Positions 17,170 through 26,096 of a stretch of DNA of 64,000 nucleotides are shown one piece after another. The position numbers were made by a program, and so were the translations under genes. Below the pieces are notes generated by a model. That model did no database searches and was not told where the DNA came from. It saw only the letters and a list, made by a program, of their open reading frames with translations. Where the stretch lies: assembly GCF_034043515.1 (NCBI RefSeq), contig NZ_CP138214.1, positions 5,587,501 through 5,651,500 on the forward strand. Direction: 5' to 3'. This stretch comes from Pseudomonas sp. MUP55 (GTDB lineage: Bacteria > Pseudomonadota > Gammaproteobacteria > Pseudomonadales > Pseudomonadaceae). How positions within the stretch are numbered: the stretch's first letter is position 1; every line of letters starts with the position of its first letter.

Positions 17170-19116
17170 GTGATAAAGCCCCTAGCCTTCGCGATCAGCG
17201 TCGCCGGCACTTTGCTGTCCACGCACCTTCAGGCCTACGACTTCGGCCAGCACGCCAATACCACCCTGGAAAAACTGATCAACGACTACCCCGGCCGTTA
17301 TCGCGGCACCGCCAATTTCGCCGGGGCAGCCGACTGGATGCAGAGCCAGATGGGCACTGCCTACAGCATCAGTCGCCAAAACTTCACCTGGAACAACGGC
17401 AGTCGCGCCTCGCAAAACGTGGTGGCCTACGCCGCCGGGACTAAACCGCAGTACGTGGTGATCGGCGCACACTTCGACACCTACTTCGGCCGCCCTGCCC
17501 TGCAAGGCCTGGACGACAACGGTTCCGGCGCCAGCGTGCTCACCGAGGTGGCGAAGAACCTGGGCGGGTTGCAACTGGAAAATGGCCTTCAAGTGGTCGG
17601 CTTCGGTGCGGAGGAAGAGGGCTTGCGCGGTTCCAAGGCCTTCGTCGACGCCCTGAGCGCAAGCCAGCGCGCCAATATGCTTGCGATGATCAACCTCGAC
17701 AGCCTGATCACCGGCGACATGATGTATGCCCACGCCGGCCAGAACAGTGCAACCAACCCCAGCCTGGCGGCGTTGCGCGAGCACACCTTCCAGATTGCGC
17801 GGGAACTGAATATCCCGCTGTTCACCAACCCCGGCCTGGACCCGCAGTACCCCAAGGGCACCGGTTGCTGCAGCGATGGCGAACCGTTCGAACCGCTGAA
17901 CATTCCGATCCTGTACATCGAGGCCACCAATTGGGAGCTGGGCGACCTGGACGGTTACACCCAGACCAACAACCCGAAAATCCCCGGCGGCTCGACCTGG
18001 CACGACCCGAACGAAGACAACAAAGCCGTGCTCACCGATGCCTTCGGCCAGGCGCGCATCGACCAGCGCCTGCGCGACTATTCGCGCCTGCTCAGCCGCC
18101 TGGTGCTGGAGCTGACCAACGCCGACTTGATGGCCTCGACCGCCTCGGGCGGCGCGGTCGCGCGCAACATGCAGGACAACCTGCAGCGCCAGCACCAGGC
18201 CAATGTGCGCCTGCACGACCGCCGCTGGCTGACCTTGCAGTCGGCCAGCCGCGACGTGGGCAGCTTCGATGGCGAGATCGGCGTGGATGGCGAATACAAC
18301 CCGGACAGCGGCTTCGACCGCGCGCCCAGCCCAGAGGCTCGGCAGCTGGGCCTGCATGCGCTGGGCGACTACCAGCTCAGTTCAGCCCTTAACATCGGCG
18401 CCAGCCTGAGCTACCGCAACGGCCGCGACGCGTTGGAGCACCGCGGCAAGCTCGACAGCGACACCTGGCAGGCCGCCGCCTACGCCCTGCTCAATGACGG
18501 TGGCCCGAGCTGGCTGGCCGGCGACCTGAGCGTCGGCCATACGCGCTTTGATTCCAAACGCAACCTGCTGATCCAGGCCAACGGCGGGCCGGTGCTGCTC
18601 GACCAGCAACTGACCGGCAAGACGGACGCCTTGTCCTTGGGCGCACGGGTGCTGGGCGGCTATGACTTCGATTTCGGCGCCCTCCAGAGCGGACCCTTTG
18701 CCGGGCTGGATTACAGCCACTACCGCATCGATCAGTTCCACGAAAAGCAAAACCTGCGCACCGCGCTGGACTACGAAGAACAGTCGTTCGATTCCCTGGA
18801 AGCCAGCCTGGGCTGGCGCGTGCGTGGTGCGCTCGCCCTGCCTTACGGCCTGAGCCTGATGCCTTACGGAACTATCGCGTGGGTCAAGGAACTGGCCGAT
18901 GGGCGTCTGGACGACCTGCAACTGACCGCCCGCGCCGATGGCCAGGCCCGCACCGCCAAACTGGGCTCAGTCGACAAAAGTTTTGGCCGCGCGCAGCTCG
19001 GCAGCCAACTGGCGATTACCCCGCAACTGGGGGTGTACGCCGAGGTCAACGGTCGGCTCGGCCATGCCCAGGGCAGCCAGACCGGCTATTCGCTGGGCGT
19101 GCAGTGGATGTTTTGA
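17170..19116 (+). CDS. aaaA: M28-family aminopeptidase autotransporter, AaaA type
   Basis: Predicted surface-anchored zinc aminopeptidase, 648 residues from the GTG at 17170 (AAGGA upstream). This start gives a clean signal peptide ending STHLQA. Zinc-ligand candidates fit M28 peptidases: H101 (GAHFDTY), D115 or D116 (LDDNGSG), E149/E150 (GAEEEG), D177 (NLDSL) and H278 (WHDP). Residues from about 390 to 648 alternate as an outer-membrane barrel ending in Phe (GVQWMF). P. aeruginosa AaaA, near rpiA, is an arginine-specific autotransporter aminopeptidase; position and architecture match. Arg specificity is inferred. Confidence 0.88.
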   Translation: MIKPLAFAISVAGTLLSTHLQAYDFGQHANTTLEKLINDYPGRYRGTANFAGAADWMQSQMGTAYSISRQNFTWNNGSRASQNVVAYAAGTKPQYVVIGAHFDTYFGRPALQGLDDNGSGASVLTEVAKNLGGLQLENGLQVVGFGAEEEGLRGSKAFVDALSASQRANMLAMINLDSLITGDMMYAHAGQNSATNPSLAALREHTFQIARELNIPLFTNPGLDPQYPKGTGCCSDGEPFEPLNIPILYIEATNWELGDLDGYTQTNNPKIPGGSTWHDPNEDNKAVLTDAFGQARIDQRLRDYSRLLSRLVLELTNADLMASTASGGAVARNMQDNLQRQHQANVRLHDRRWLTLQSASRDVGSFDGEIGVDGEYNPDSGFDRAPSPEARQLGLHALGDYQLSSALNIGASLSYRNGRDALEHRGKLDSDTWQAAAYALLNDGGPSWLAGDLSVGHTRFDSKRNLLIQANGGPVLLDQQLTGKTDALSLGARVLGGYDFDFGALQSGPFAGLDYSHYRIDQFHEKQNLRTALDYEEQSFDSLEASLGWRVRGALALPYGLSLMPYGTIAWVKELADGRLDDLQLTARADGQARTAKLGSVDKSFGRAQLGSQLAITPQLGVYAEVNGRLGHAQGSQTGYSLGVQWMF

Positions 19117-20025
19117 TCAGGGCTTCTTGAACACGTAGAACAGGTTTGGCTCACTGACGAGGTACAAAGTGCCCTCGTCATCCATGGCGATCCCTTCGGC
19201 CTGGGGCACACGTTTTTTCAGGCCATGGCGCCCGTTGAGCAGCGAAAGACTGCTCAACGGGCGACCGTCGATATCCAGTTCCAGCACCAGAAACGACTCA
19301 TCCGACAGTGCCAGCAAATGGCCGCTGCGCTCGTCGTATTGCAGGCTCGACAGGTCGCGTACAAACAACCCGGCATCGCGCTTGGGGTTGTTGATCACGT
19401 GCACCGAGTAGGTTTTTTCCGCTTTGAAATGGGGGAAGCCGTGGACCTCATAAATCACCATCGGGTCGCGTTCCTTGGCGACAAACAGGCGCTTGCCCAC
19501 CGAGTCATAAGCCAGGCCTTCGAAGCCCTTGTTGCTGCCGATGTGCACGCCCAGGGTCATCTGCTCTGCATCGGCGGCGTCGAGAAACTGCGTGTCGTCG
19601 TCCACGTGCACTTTGATCAGCCGCTGTTGGCGCTCGTCGCTGATGACGTAAATGTTATCGCTGATGAACTCAACCGCCTCGGCATCGCCAAAACCCACCA
19701 GCGGAATGCGCCGCAGAATCTTGCCTTGCAGGGACAGCTCGACCAGCTCGGCGTTTTTGTTGGTGACGGTAAACAGGCTTTTGCGCACCGGATCGAAAGT
19801 CAGGGCCGACACATCGTCGTCCAGCCCCTCGATCACCTGACCTTCCAGGACGACGCGGTAATCGGCCAGGCCTATGCCGCGTTCAGCCGCCGGCTGGTGC
19901 CACACCTGCCAGTTGAACCAGGCGCGTTCGAACAGACGGAACTGCTGCGCAACGATCACGGCAGCAACCAGCGCCATGCAAAGCAGGATTAAAAAAGCAG
20001 GTTTGGGACGGGCAAGTCGACGCAT
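19117..20025 (-). CDS. SdiA-regulated domain protein, CarP-like beta-propeller (copy 1)
   Basis: Predicted periplasmic or membrane-anchored protein of about 302 residues from the ATG at 20025. A longer frame to 20064 exists. The N-terminus has one hydrophobic anchor (FLILLCMALVAAVIVAQQF). The body matches the SdiA-regulated (YjiK-like) family, a phytase-like propeller, with repeats such as DDVSALTFDPVRKSLFTVTN and LYLVSEPNLFYVF. It converges on aaaA and is followed upstream by a paralogue. In P. aeruginosa the calcium-regulated CarP has this family and location; orthology is my inference. Confidence 0.85.
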   Translation of the reverse strand: MRRLARPKPAFLILLCMALVAAVIVAQQFRLFERAWFNWQVWHQPAAERGIGLADYRVVLEGQVIEGLDDDVSALTFDPVRKSLFTVTNKNAELVELSLQGKILRRIPLVGFGDAEAVEFISDNIYVISDERQQRLIKVHVDDDTQFLDAADAEQMTLGVHIGSNKGFEGLAYDSVGKRLFVAKERDPMVIYEVHGFPHFKAEKTYSVHVINNPKRDAGLFVRDLSSLQYDERSGHLLALSDESFLVLELDIDGRPLSSLSLLNGRHGLKKRVPQAEGIAMDDEGTLYLVSEPNLFYVFKKP

Positions 20026-20146
20026 CGTGGCGGGCTCAGAGAAAAACTGGCGAATAGATATCAAGGTCGCCTGAATTTAAGCTTAAACGCACCGGGCTGT
20101 CTGGTGGATACCGTGTTTTTGAGAAAAGTCTGACGTATTACCTGCG

Positions 20147-21073
20147 TTATTTCTGCTTTTCAAACCGATAGAACAGGTTCGGCTCACTGACGATATACAG
20201 CGTACCGCTCTCGTCCATGGTCACGCCTTCGGCACGCGGGATGGTGTCCTTGAGGCCGTTGAAACCGCCCAGCAAGGTCATGAAGCTGACTTGCTCACCC
20301 GTCTCATCCAGTTCCAGTAACAAGTGGGAGTCCGCCGACAGCACCAGCATATGCCCGGTACGCGGGTCGATGGCCAGGGCAGACAGGTTGCGCACATCCA
20401 GCTCGGTGCTGGCCCGTTTCTGCTTGTTGCCGGTCAGCGCCTGGCTGCCGTCGCTCTTCCAGGTAAACAGGGCCGGCGGGCGCTCTTCGCCCAGCACCAG
20501 CTGCTGGTTGCGCTTGTCCCAGGTGATCGCTTCAAAGGCCTTGTTCTGGTCTTTGGACGGGCCCAGGTCATAGCTGGGGAAATCAGCCTTGTTCAACGCG
20601 GTGGTGCTGGCGTCGACCTTGACGATGGTCAGGCTGTGTTCGCGCTCATCGACCACGGCCATCAAGCCATTTTCCATCACCGTCAGGCCTTCCGGATTGT
20701 TCCAGCCATTGAGCGGCATCTTGCGCAGCACGTCGCCTTGCAGGCTCAACTCCACCAGGAAGGGGTTCTTGCCCATTACAGAAAACAGGGTTTTGGTGTG
20801 GGGGTTGTAGGACAGGTCCGAGGCCTCATCCTTTTCCATGCCCGGCAGCAGCTTGGCATCGATGACCGCGTGATAGTCCGGCAGCCACACACTGTCCCGG
20901 CGTTCGGCCGGGCTTTCGAAACGCTCCAGCACCCACAACACACCGCGGTCATCCCAGTGCATGGCCCAGGCGATGCCATACAGGATGGCACCGGCCAGAA
21001 ACACCCAGGAATACCAGCGCATGGTCAAGCGAGAACGAAGCGTAGGTTTGGAAGTGGGCAGAGGCACGGCCAT
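20147..21073 (-). CDS. SdiA-regulated domain protein, CarP-like beta-propeller (copy 2)
   Basis: Paralogue of the next gene downstream, about 308 residues from the ATG at 21073; in-frame residues back to 21121 look non-coding. A single N-terminal membrane anchor (WYSWVFLAGAILYGIAWAM) precedes the propeller domain. That domain contains DLSYNPHTKTLFSVMGKNP, ALAIDPRTGHMLVLSADSHL and LYIVSEPNLFYRFEKQ. The two copies share the closing motif and the ELSLQG...LRKMPL/LRRIPL segment. A gap of about 120 bp separates them, so they may be a tandem duplication with one or two promoters. The ligand is unknown. Confidence 0.85.
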   Translation of the reverse strand: MAVPLPTSKPTLRSRLTMRWYSWVFLAGAILYGIAWAMHWDDRGVLWVLERFESPAERRDSVWLPDYHAVIDAKLLPGMEKDEASDLSYNPHTKTLFSVMGKNPFLVELSLQGDVLRKMPLNGWNNPEGLTVMENGLMAVVDEREHSLTIVKVDASTTALNKADFPSYDLGPSKDQNKAFEAITWDKRNQQLVLGEERPPALFTWKSDGSQALTGNKQKRASTELDVRNLSALAIDPRTGHMLVLSADSHLLLELDETGEQVSFMTLLGGFNGLKDTIPRAEGVTMDESGTLYIVSEPNLFYRFEKQK

Positions 21074-21199
21074 TGAGGGCTTTTTCCGGAAGTCAGCTGT
21101 AGGGAATAGCACAGGCCCCAAAGGCCTGCGTGCGAGAAGCTGGAATTATGCGGATAGCGTGTGAAAAAAATGCAAAACCAAAAATGTACACAGAATCCA

Positions 21200-21287
21200 T
21201 GTGGGAGGGGGCTTGCCCCGATTGCAGTGTGTCAGCCAGTGTATGTTTAGCTGACTCACCGCTATCGGGGGCAAGCCCCCTCCCACA
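21200..21287. repeat. REP doublet (REPIN), head-to-head
   Basis: Inverted REP pair between two minus-strand genes. The left arm has lost one C (GGGGGCTTGCCCCGAT). The right arm is intact. Confidence 0.92.
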
Positions 21288-21312
21288 TTTTTTACAGCAT
21301 GTATGCAGACCG

Positions 21313-21978
21313 TCAGCGAACAACGCTCTCGAAGCGATTCACGCCCGACAATTCCAGCACCAGCTCATCACCGACATTCAGCGGCCCTACGCCAGCCGGC
21401 GTGCCGGTGAGGATCACGTCACCCGCCTGCAGCGAGAAGCAACCGGCCATGTGCTGGATCATCGGCACGATCGGGTTGAGCATCTGCGCGCTGTTGCCGT
21501 CCTGACGGACTTCGCCGTTGATGGTCAGGCGAATGCCGATGTCGGTCACGTCCGCGAAGGTGCTGCCGACCACGAAAGGCGCGATCACCGCAGCGCCGTC
21601 GAACGACTTGGCGATCTCCCACGGCAGGCCCTTGGCTTTCAACTCGGCCTGTTTTTCGCGCAGGGTCAGGTCCAGGGCCGGCGCGAAGCCGGAGATGGCG
21701 TCCAACACTTCTTCACGACTTGGCTTGTTCGACAACGGCTTGCCGATCAACACGGCGATTTCCGCTTCGTAATGCACCGAACCGCGCTCGACAGGAATGC
21801 TGAAACCGCCCTCCAGCGGCACCACGCAACTGCCCGGCTTGATGAACAGCAACGGCTCGGTCGGCACCGGGTTGTCCAGTTCCTTGGCGTGTTCGGCGTA
21901 GTTACGCCCGATGCACACCACTTTACCCACTGGAAAGTGGATGTTGGTGCCGTCGACATACTTGTGCTGGTAGCTCAT
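21313..21978 (-). CDS. Fumarylacetoacetate hydrolase-family protein
   Basis: Cytoplasmic enzyme of 221 residues, the size of the YcgM/FAHD1-like single-domain members. These act as acylpyruvate hydrolases or oxaloacetate decarboxylases. Family signatures are CIGRNYAEHAKEL, SVHYEAEIAVLIG with its metal-binding acidic residues, and VILTGTPAGVGPL. The ATG at 21978 follows AAGGAGTCGTTCC. It lies 24 bp downstream of the D-2-hydroxyglutarate dehydrogenase gene and is probably cotranscribed with it. Substrate not determinable. Confidence 0.92.
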   Translation of the reverse strand: MSYQHKYVDGTNIHFPVGKVVCIGRNYAEHAKELDNPVPTEPLLFIKPGSCVVPLEGGFSIPVERGSVHYEAEIAVLIGKPLSNKPSREEVLDAISGFAPALDLTLREKQAELKAKGLPWEIAKSFDGAAVIAPFVVGSTFADVTDIGIRLTINGEVRQDGNSAQMLNPIVPMIQHMAGCFSLQAGDVILTGTPAGVGPLNVGDELVLELSGVNRFESVVR

Positions 21979-22002
21979 GGAACGACTCCTTAAAAAGCGT
22001 CC

Positions 22003-23397
22003 TTAAACAGCGAAGATCTTGCCTGGGTTCATGATCCCGTTCGGGTCGAACACCGCTTTCACGGCCTTCATGTATTCGATTTCAACCGGCGAGCGGCTGT
22101 AGGTCAGGTAATCGCGCTTGGTCATGCCCACGCCGTGTTCGGCGGAGATCGAGCCGTTGTATTTGGCCACGGTCTCGAACACCCACTTGTTCACGGTGGC
22201 GCACTTGGCGAAGAACTCGTCCTTGCTCAGGGTTTCCGGCTTGAGGATGTTCAGGTGCAGGTTACCGTCGCCAATGTGGCCGAACCAGACGATTTCGAAA
22301 TCCGGGTAATGCTCGCCGACGATCGCGTCAATCTCGCTCAGGAAGGCCGGCACTTTGGAAACTGTTACCGAAATATCGTTCTTGTACGGGGTCCAGTGGG
22401 AAATCGTCTCGGAGATGTACTCGCGCAGCTTCCACAGGTTGTGCAGCTGGGTCTCGCTCTGGCTCATCACGCCGTCCAGCACCCAGCCTTGCTCGACGCA
22501 GTGCTCAAAGGTTTCCAGAGCGTGGTTGGCGACTTCCTCGGTGGTGGCTTCGAATTCCAGCAGTGCGTAGAACGGGCAGTCGGTTTCGAACGGCGCCGGT
22601 ACATCGCCACGTCCGAGGACTTTGGCCAGAGCCTTGTCGGAAAAGAACTCGAAAGCAGTCAGGTCCAGCTTGCTCTGGAAGGCGTGCAGCACCGGCATGA
22701 TCGAATCGAAGTCGGTGGTGCCGAGCACCATGGCGGTCAGGTTTTTCGGCGCACGGTCCAGGCGCATGGTGGCTTCCACCACAAAGCCCAGGGTGCCTTC
22801 GGCGCCGATGAACAGTTGACGCATGTCGTAGCCGGTGGCGTTCTTGATCAGGTCGCGGTTCAGTTCCAGCACATCGCCCTTGCCGGTAACAACCTTCATC
22901 CCGGCCACCCAGTTACGGGTCATGCCGTAGCGAATCACCTTGATCCCGCCGGCATTGGTGCCGATATTGCCGCCAATCTGGCTGGAACCGGACGATGCGA
23001 AATCCACCGGGTAGTACAACCCGTTTTCTTCGGCGACGTTCTGCAATTGCTTGGTGACCACACCCGGCTGGCACACCGCGGTGCGGTCGGTGAGGTTCAC
23101 GTCGAGGATCTGGTTCATATAGTCGAACGACACCACCACTTCGCCATTTGCCGCCACCGCCGCCGCCGACAGGCCTGTGCGACCACCGGATGGCACCAGC
23201 GCCACCTTGTGTGTATTGGCCCAACGGACGATGGCCTGCACCTGCTCGGTGGTCTTGGGGAAGACGATGGCGGTGGGCGCCGGAGCGAAGTGCTTGGTCC
23301 AATCCTTGCCGTAAGTCTCCAGGGAGTCGGCGTCGGTCAGCACTTTGCCGGGCTCAACCAGGGTCTTCAGCTCATCAATCAGGGCAGGATGGGTCAT
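22003..23397 (-). CDS. FAD-linked D-2-hydroxyglutarate dehydrogenase
   Basis: Flavoenzyme of 464 residues from the ATG at 23397; an alternative ATG at 23427 adds ten. It has an N-terminal FAD-binding PCMH domain with PSGGRTGLSAAAV and SSGSSQIGGNIGTNAGG. The C-terminal FAD-oxidase domain contains WFGHIGDGNLHLN and SAEHGVGMTKRDYL. It is divergent from serA. In pseudomonads SerA reduces 2-oxoglutarate to D-2-hydroxyglutarate while oxidising 3-phosphoglycerate, and this dehydrogenase recycles it. Divergent pairing supports that role over glycolate or lactate oxidation. Confidence 0.92.
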   Translation of the reverse strand: MTHPALIDELKTLVEPGKVLTDADSLETYGKDWTKHFAPAPTAIVFPKTTEQVQAIVRWANTHKVALVPSGGRTGLSAAAVAANGEVVVSFDYMNQILDVNLTDRTAVCQPGVVTKQLQNVAEENGLYYPVDFASSGSSQIGGNIGTNAGGIKVIRYGMTRNWVAGMKVVTGKGDVLELNRDLIKNATGYDMRQLFIGAEGTLGFVVEATMRLDRAPKNLTAMVLGTTDFDSIMPVLHAFQSKLDLTAFEFFSDKALAKVLGRGDVPAPFETDCPFYALLEFEATTEEVANHALETFEHCVEQGWVLDGVMSQSETQLHNLWKLREYISETISHWTPYKNDISVTVSKVPAFLSEIDAIVGEHYPDFEIVWFGHIGDGNLHLNILKPETLSKDEFFAKCATVNKWVFETVAKYNGSISAEHGVGMTKRDYLTYSRSPVEIEYMKAVKAVFDPNGIMNPGKIFAV

Positions 23398-23602
23398 CGA
23401 CAGAACTCTCGAACAATTCATGGTCATCCTGAGAACGCTTCACGTCGCAGGAATAGGTGTTTAGCGGGGCGCGTATGCTAGCATACCGCCCCCGCAGGAC
23501 AGAGCCCAAGGGCGTTTCTGCGGTGACGGCTTTCCTGCCGTCCGGGTCAGCTTGCGCTGCTCGACTCCCTGCCAATTTTCTCCGGGATACAGGTTTACGC
23601 AG

Positions 23603-24832
23603 ATGAGCAAGACTTCTCTCGATAAGAGCAAGATCAAGTTCCTTCTTCTGGAAGGCGTCCACCCATCGGCTGTCGACGTTCTGAAAGCCGCCGGGTACAC
23701 CAGCATTGAGTACATCACCAGTTCTCTGCCGGAAGCCCAGCTCAAGGAAAAGATCGCCGACGCGCACTTTATCGGCATTCGCTCCCGCACTCAGCTGACC
23801 GAAGAGATCTTCGACCACGCCAAGAAACTCGTGGCGGTCGGCTGTTTCTGCATCGGCACCAACCAGGTCGACCTCAACGCAGCGCGCGAGCGCGGCATCG
23901 CGGTGTTCAACGCACCGTACTCCAACACCCGTTCCGTCGCGGAGCTGGTGCTGGCCGAGGCCATCCTGCTGTTGCGCGGTATCCCGGAGAAGAACGCGTC
24001 CTGTCACCGTGGCGGCTGGATCAAGAGCGCAGCCAATTCCTTCGAAATCCGTGGCAAGAAGCTGGGTATCGTCGGTTACGGTTCGATCGGCACGCAGCTG
24101 TCGGTACTGGCTGAAGGCCTGGGGATGCAGGTGTTCTTCTACGACACCCTGACCAAGCTGCCATTGGGCAACGCCACGCAAGTGGCCAGCCTGACCGAGC
24201 TGCTGGGCATGTCCGACATCGTCACCCTGCACGTTCCGGAAACCGCTGAGACCCAATGGATGATCGGCGAGAAGGAAATCCGCGCCATCAAGAAGGGCGG
24301 GATCCTGATCAACGCCGCGCGCGGCACCGTGGTCGAGCTGGACGCCCTGGCCGACGCGATCAAGGACAAGCACCTGATCGGCGCCGCCATCGACGTGTTC
24401 CCGGTAGAGCCGCGCTCCAACGACGACATCTTCGAAAGCCCGCTGCGCGGCCTGGACAACGTGATCCTCACCCCGCACATCGGCGGCTCCACCGCTGAAG
24501 CCCAGGCCAACATTGGCCTGGAAGTGTCGGAAAAGCTGGTCAAGTACAGCGACAACGGTACCTCGGTATCGTCGGTGAACTTCCCGGAAGTGGCCCTGCC
24601 GGCTCACCCTGGCAAGCACCGTCTGCTGCACATCCACCAGAACATTCCGGGTGTGATGATGGAGATCAACAAGGTCTTCGCGGAAAACGGCATCAACATC
24701 TCCGGTCAGTTCCTGCAGACCAACGAGAAGGTCGGCTACGTGGTGATCGACGTCGACGCCGAGTACTCGGACCTGGCGCAAGAGAAGCTGCAGCACATCA
24801 ACGGCACTATCCGTAGCCGGGTGTTGTTTTAA
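23603..24832 (+). CDS. serA: D-3-phosphoglycerate dehydrogenase
   Basis: First enzyme of L-serine synthesis, oxidising 3-phosphoglycerate with NAD. It has 409 residues from the ATG at 23603. The dinucleotide motif is KKLGIVGYGSIGTQLSVLAE. Catalytic Arg, Glu and His lie in NAARGTVV, DVFPVEP and LTPHIGGST. A C-terminal ACT domain (about 338-409), with GVMMEINKVFAENGINISGQ, predicts serine feedback. It is divergent from the D-2-hydroxyglutarate dehydrogenase gene. A strong terminator lies 76 bp downstream. Confidence 0.97.
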   Translation: MSKTSLDKSKIKFLLLEGVHPSAVDVLKAAGYTSIEYITSSLPEAQLKEKIADAHFIGIRSRTQLTEEIFDHAKKLVAVGCFCIGTNQVDLNAARERGIAVFNAPYSNTRSVAELVLAEAILLLRGIPEKNASCHRGGWIKSAANSFEIRGKKLGIVGYGSIGTQLSVLAEGLGMQVFFYDTLTKLPLGNATQVASLTELLGMSDIVTLHVPETAETQWMIGEKEIRAIKKGGILINAARGTVVELDALADAIKDKHLIGAAIDVFPVEPRSNDDIFESPLRGLDNVILTPHIGGSTAEAQANIGLEVSEKLVKYSDNGTSVSSVNFPEVALPAHPGKHRLLHIHQNIPGVMMEINKVFAENGINISGQFLQTNEKVGYVVIDVDAEYSDLAQEKLQHINGTIRSRVLF

Positions 24833-24840
24833 GAGCAGTT

Positions 24841-24908
24841 GTAAGCGGCAAGTTGCAAGCGGCAAGATAAAAGCTGTCACTTGCAGCTTGTAACTTGAAG
24901 CTTGCAGC
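24841..24908. repeat. GCTTGCAGCTT-type Pseudomonas intergenic repeat
   Basis: Segment of overlapping direct and inverted copies of a GCAAG/CTTGC motif: GGCAAGTTGCAAGCGGCAAG followed by CACTTGCAGCTTGTAACTTG and AAGCTTGCAGC. A related element lies at 45601-45680. It ends immediately at the serA terminator. Confidence 0.75.
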
Positions 24909-24947
24909 AAAAAAAACGGGAGCCCCGCAAGGGACTCCCGTTTTTTT
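24909..24947. terminator. Bidirectional intrinsic terminator of serA and the DUF4399 gene
   Basis: A-run, stem ACGGGAG(T/C)CCC, loop GCAA, matching stem and then TTTTTTT. A-runs and T-runs on both sides allow use by both convergent genes. It overlaps the stop codon of the DUF4399 gene (TAA at 24948-24946). Confidence 0.93.
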
Positions 24948-25386
24948 ATTTCACATTAACCGTGATGACTTTCGAGGCTACAGTCGGGTCGAACTGCATG
25001 TGCAGCTTGTCGCCAGCCACCAGTTGCAAGGTGTGCTTGCCAGGCGTCAGGGTCAATTCGGTTTCGGTCTGGGCCTTGCCGTAGTGGATGACGGTGTCGG
25101 TGGCCGGGATCGGCAGTTTTGCATCCGGCAAGTCTTTCTGGTCGATCAGCAGGTGGTGGTGGCCGGTGCCCGCCGTCTGGTCGGTGGCCGGGGCCAGTTT
25201 CAGGCCTTCCATGCCGAATTTCACGGTGAAGGTCTTGTCGACGGTCGCGCCATCTTTAGGCGAGACGATAAATACTTTCGCGCCTTCAGGTGGAGCGCTG
25301 CGCGGGATGCCATCGGCGGCTGTGGCCAACATCGAAGCACCCAGCATCAAGGAGGCCAGGGTTGCACGGGACAAAAGGGCTTTCAT
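24946..25386 (-). CDS. DUF4399-domain periplasmic protein
   Basis: Exported protein of 146 residues. The ATG at 25386 (GGAGAAGCGA upstream) gives a signal peptide MKALLSRATLASLMLGASML with a cleavage region ATAADG. The mature part is the DUF4399 fold with KVFIVSPKDGATVDKTFTVK, HHHLLID and GKHTLQLVAGD. The His-rich HHHL motif could bind metal, which is inference. It converges on serA, sharing a terminator. The function is unknown. Confidence 0.9.
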   Translation of the reverse strand: MKALLSRATLASLMLGASMLATAADGIPRSAPPEGAKVFIVSPKDGATVDKTFTVKFGMEGLKLAPATDQTAGTGHHHLLIDQKDLPDAKLPIPATDTVIHYGKAQTETELTLTPGKHTLQLVAGDKLHMQFDPTVASKVITVNVK

Positions 25387-25519
25387 TCGCTTCTCCAGTT
25401 TTTTGTGAAATCTGTAGGGTTCTGACAACTTCGCGACAAATTGCTGTCCAAGGCACTCGACACCATAGCAAAGCAATGCTGAACGGCGTCTCGCCGGTAC
25501 GAATTCTTTAGGAGTGACC

Positions 25520-26002
25520 ATGCGCTTTTCGCCTGGGCTGTTACTGTTGCTTCCCCTACTAAGCTCGCTGGCTCACGCCGAGCTGATCGATGACGTTAAC
25601 GATCGCGGTGAGCTGCGCATTGCCCTTGAAGCCAACACCCCGCCCTACAATTTCAAGGAAGGCGAGAAACTCACCGGCTTTGAAGTCGAGCTGGGTGAAC
25701 TGCTGGCCAAGGAAATGGATGTGCGTTCCTCGTTTATCACCACCGATGACGCCGACCTGCTGCCTGGCGTGGCGACCGGCAAATATGACGTGGCGATTAA
25801 CCATATCGCTATGACTGCCGAGCTTAAGGATGAGTTCGATGTCAGCGCGGCTTATCACCAGAAGCCTGAGCTGGTGATTCCGTTCCAGAAGGGCAACCCG
25901 GCATTCAAGACGAGCCTGGACAGTGCGTTGAAGCGGGTGAAGGATGATGGCCGCTTGAAGGCGTTGGAACAGAAGTGGCTCGAAAAAAGCACACCGCAGT
26001 GA
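25520..26002 (+). CDS. Short family-3 solute-binding-like protein
   Basis: Exported protein of 160 residues. The ATG at 25520 follows AGGAG; a GTG at 25514 also opens the frame. A signal peptide ends LSSLAHA. The mature N-terminus is that of amino-acid-binding proteins: LRIALEANTPPYNFKEGEKL, then GFEVELGELLAKEMDV. Typical members have about 230-250 mature residues. Here the sequence passes from YHQKPELVIPF straight to SALKRVKDDGRLKALEQKWL, so about 80-90 residues of the second lobe are absent. No transporter genes adjoin it. It may bind ligand differently, act as a partner subunit, or be a remnant. Confidence 0.82.
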   Translation: MRFSPGLLLLLPLLSSLAHAELIDDVNDRGELRIALEANTPPYNFKEGEKLTGFEVELGELLAKEMDVRSSFITTDDADLLPGVATGKYDVAINHIAMTAELKDEFDVSAAYHQKPELVIPFQKGNPAFKTSLDSALKRVKDDGRLKALEQKWLEKSTPQ

Positions 26003-26007
26003 CCCCA

Positions 26008-26096
26008 TGTGGGAGGGGGCTTGCCCCCATAACAGTGTGTCAGTCAGCTGATTTGTGGCTGACACACCGCTATCGGGGGCAAGCCCCCTCCCACAT
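26008..26096. repeat. REP doublet (REPIN), head-to-head
   Basis: Inverted REP pair between two convergent genes. It ends one base before the stop codon of the prolyl-hydroxylase-like gene. The left arm ends CCCCCAT rather than CCCCCGAT. Confidence 0.92.

Noticed and set aside
23428..23602. serA leader as a possible glycine or other riboswitch
   Set aside because: It has GC-rich blocks and a TATGCTAGCATA palindrome, but I could not match any riboswitch consensus.
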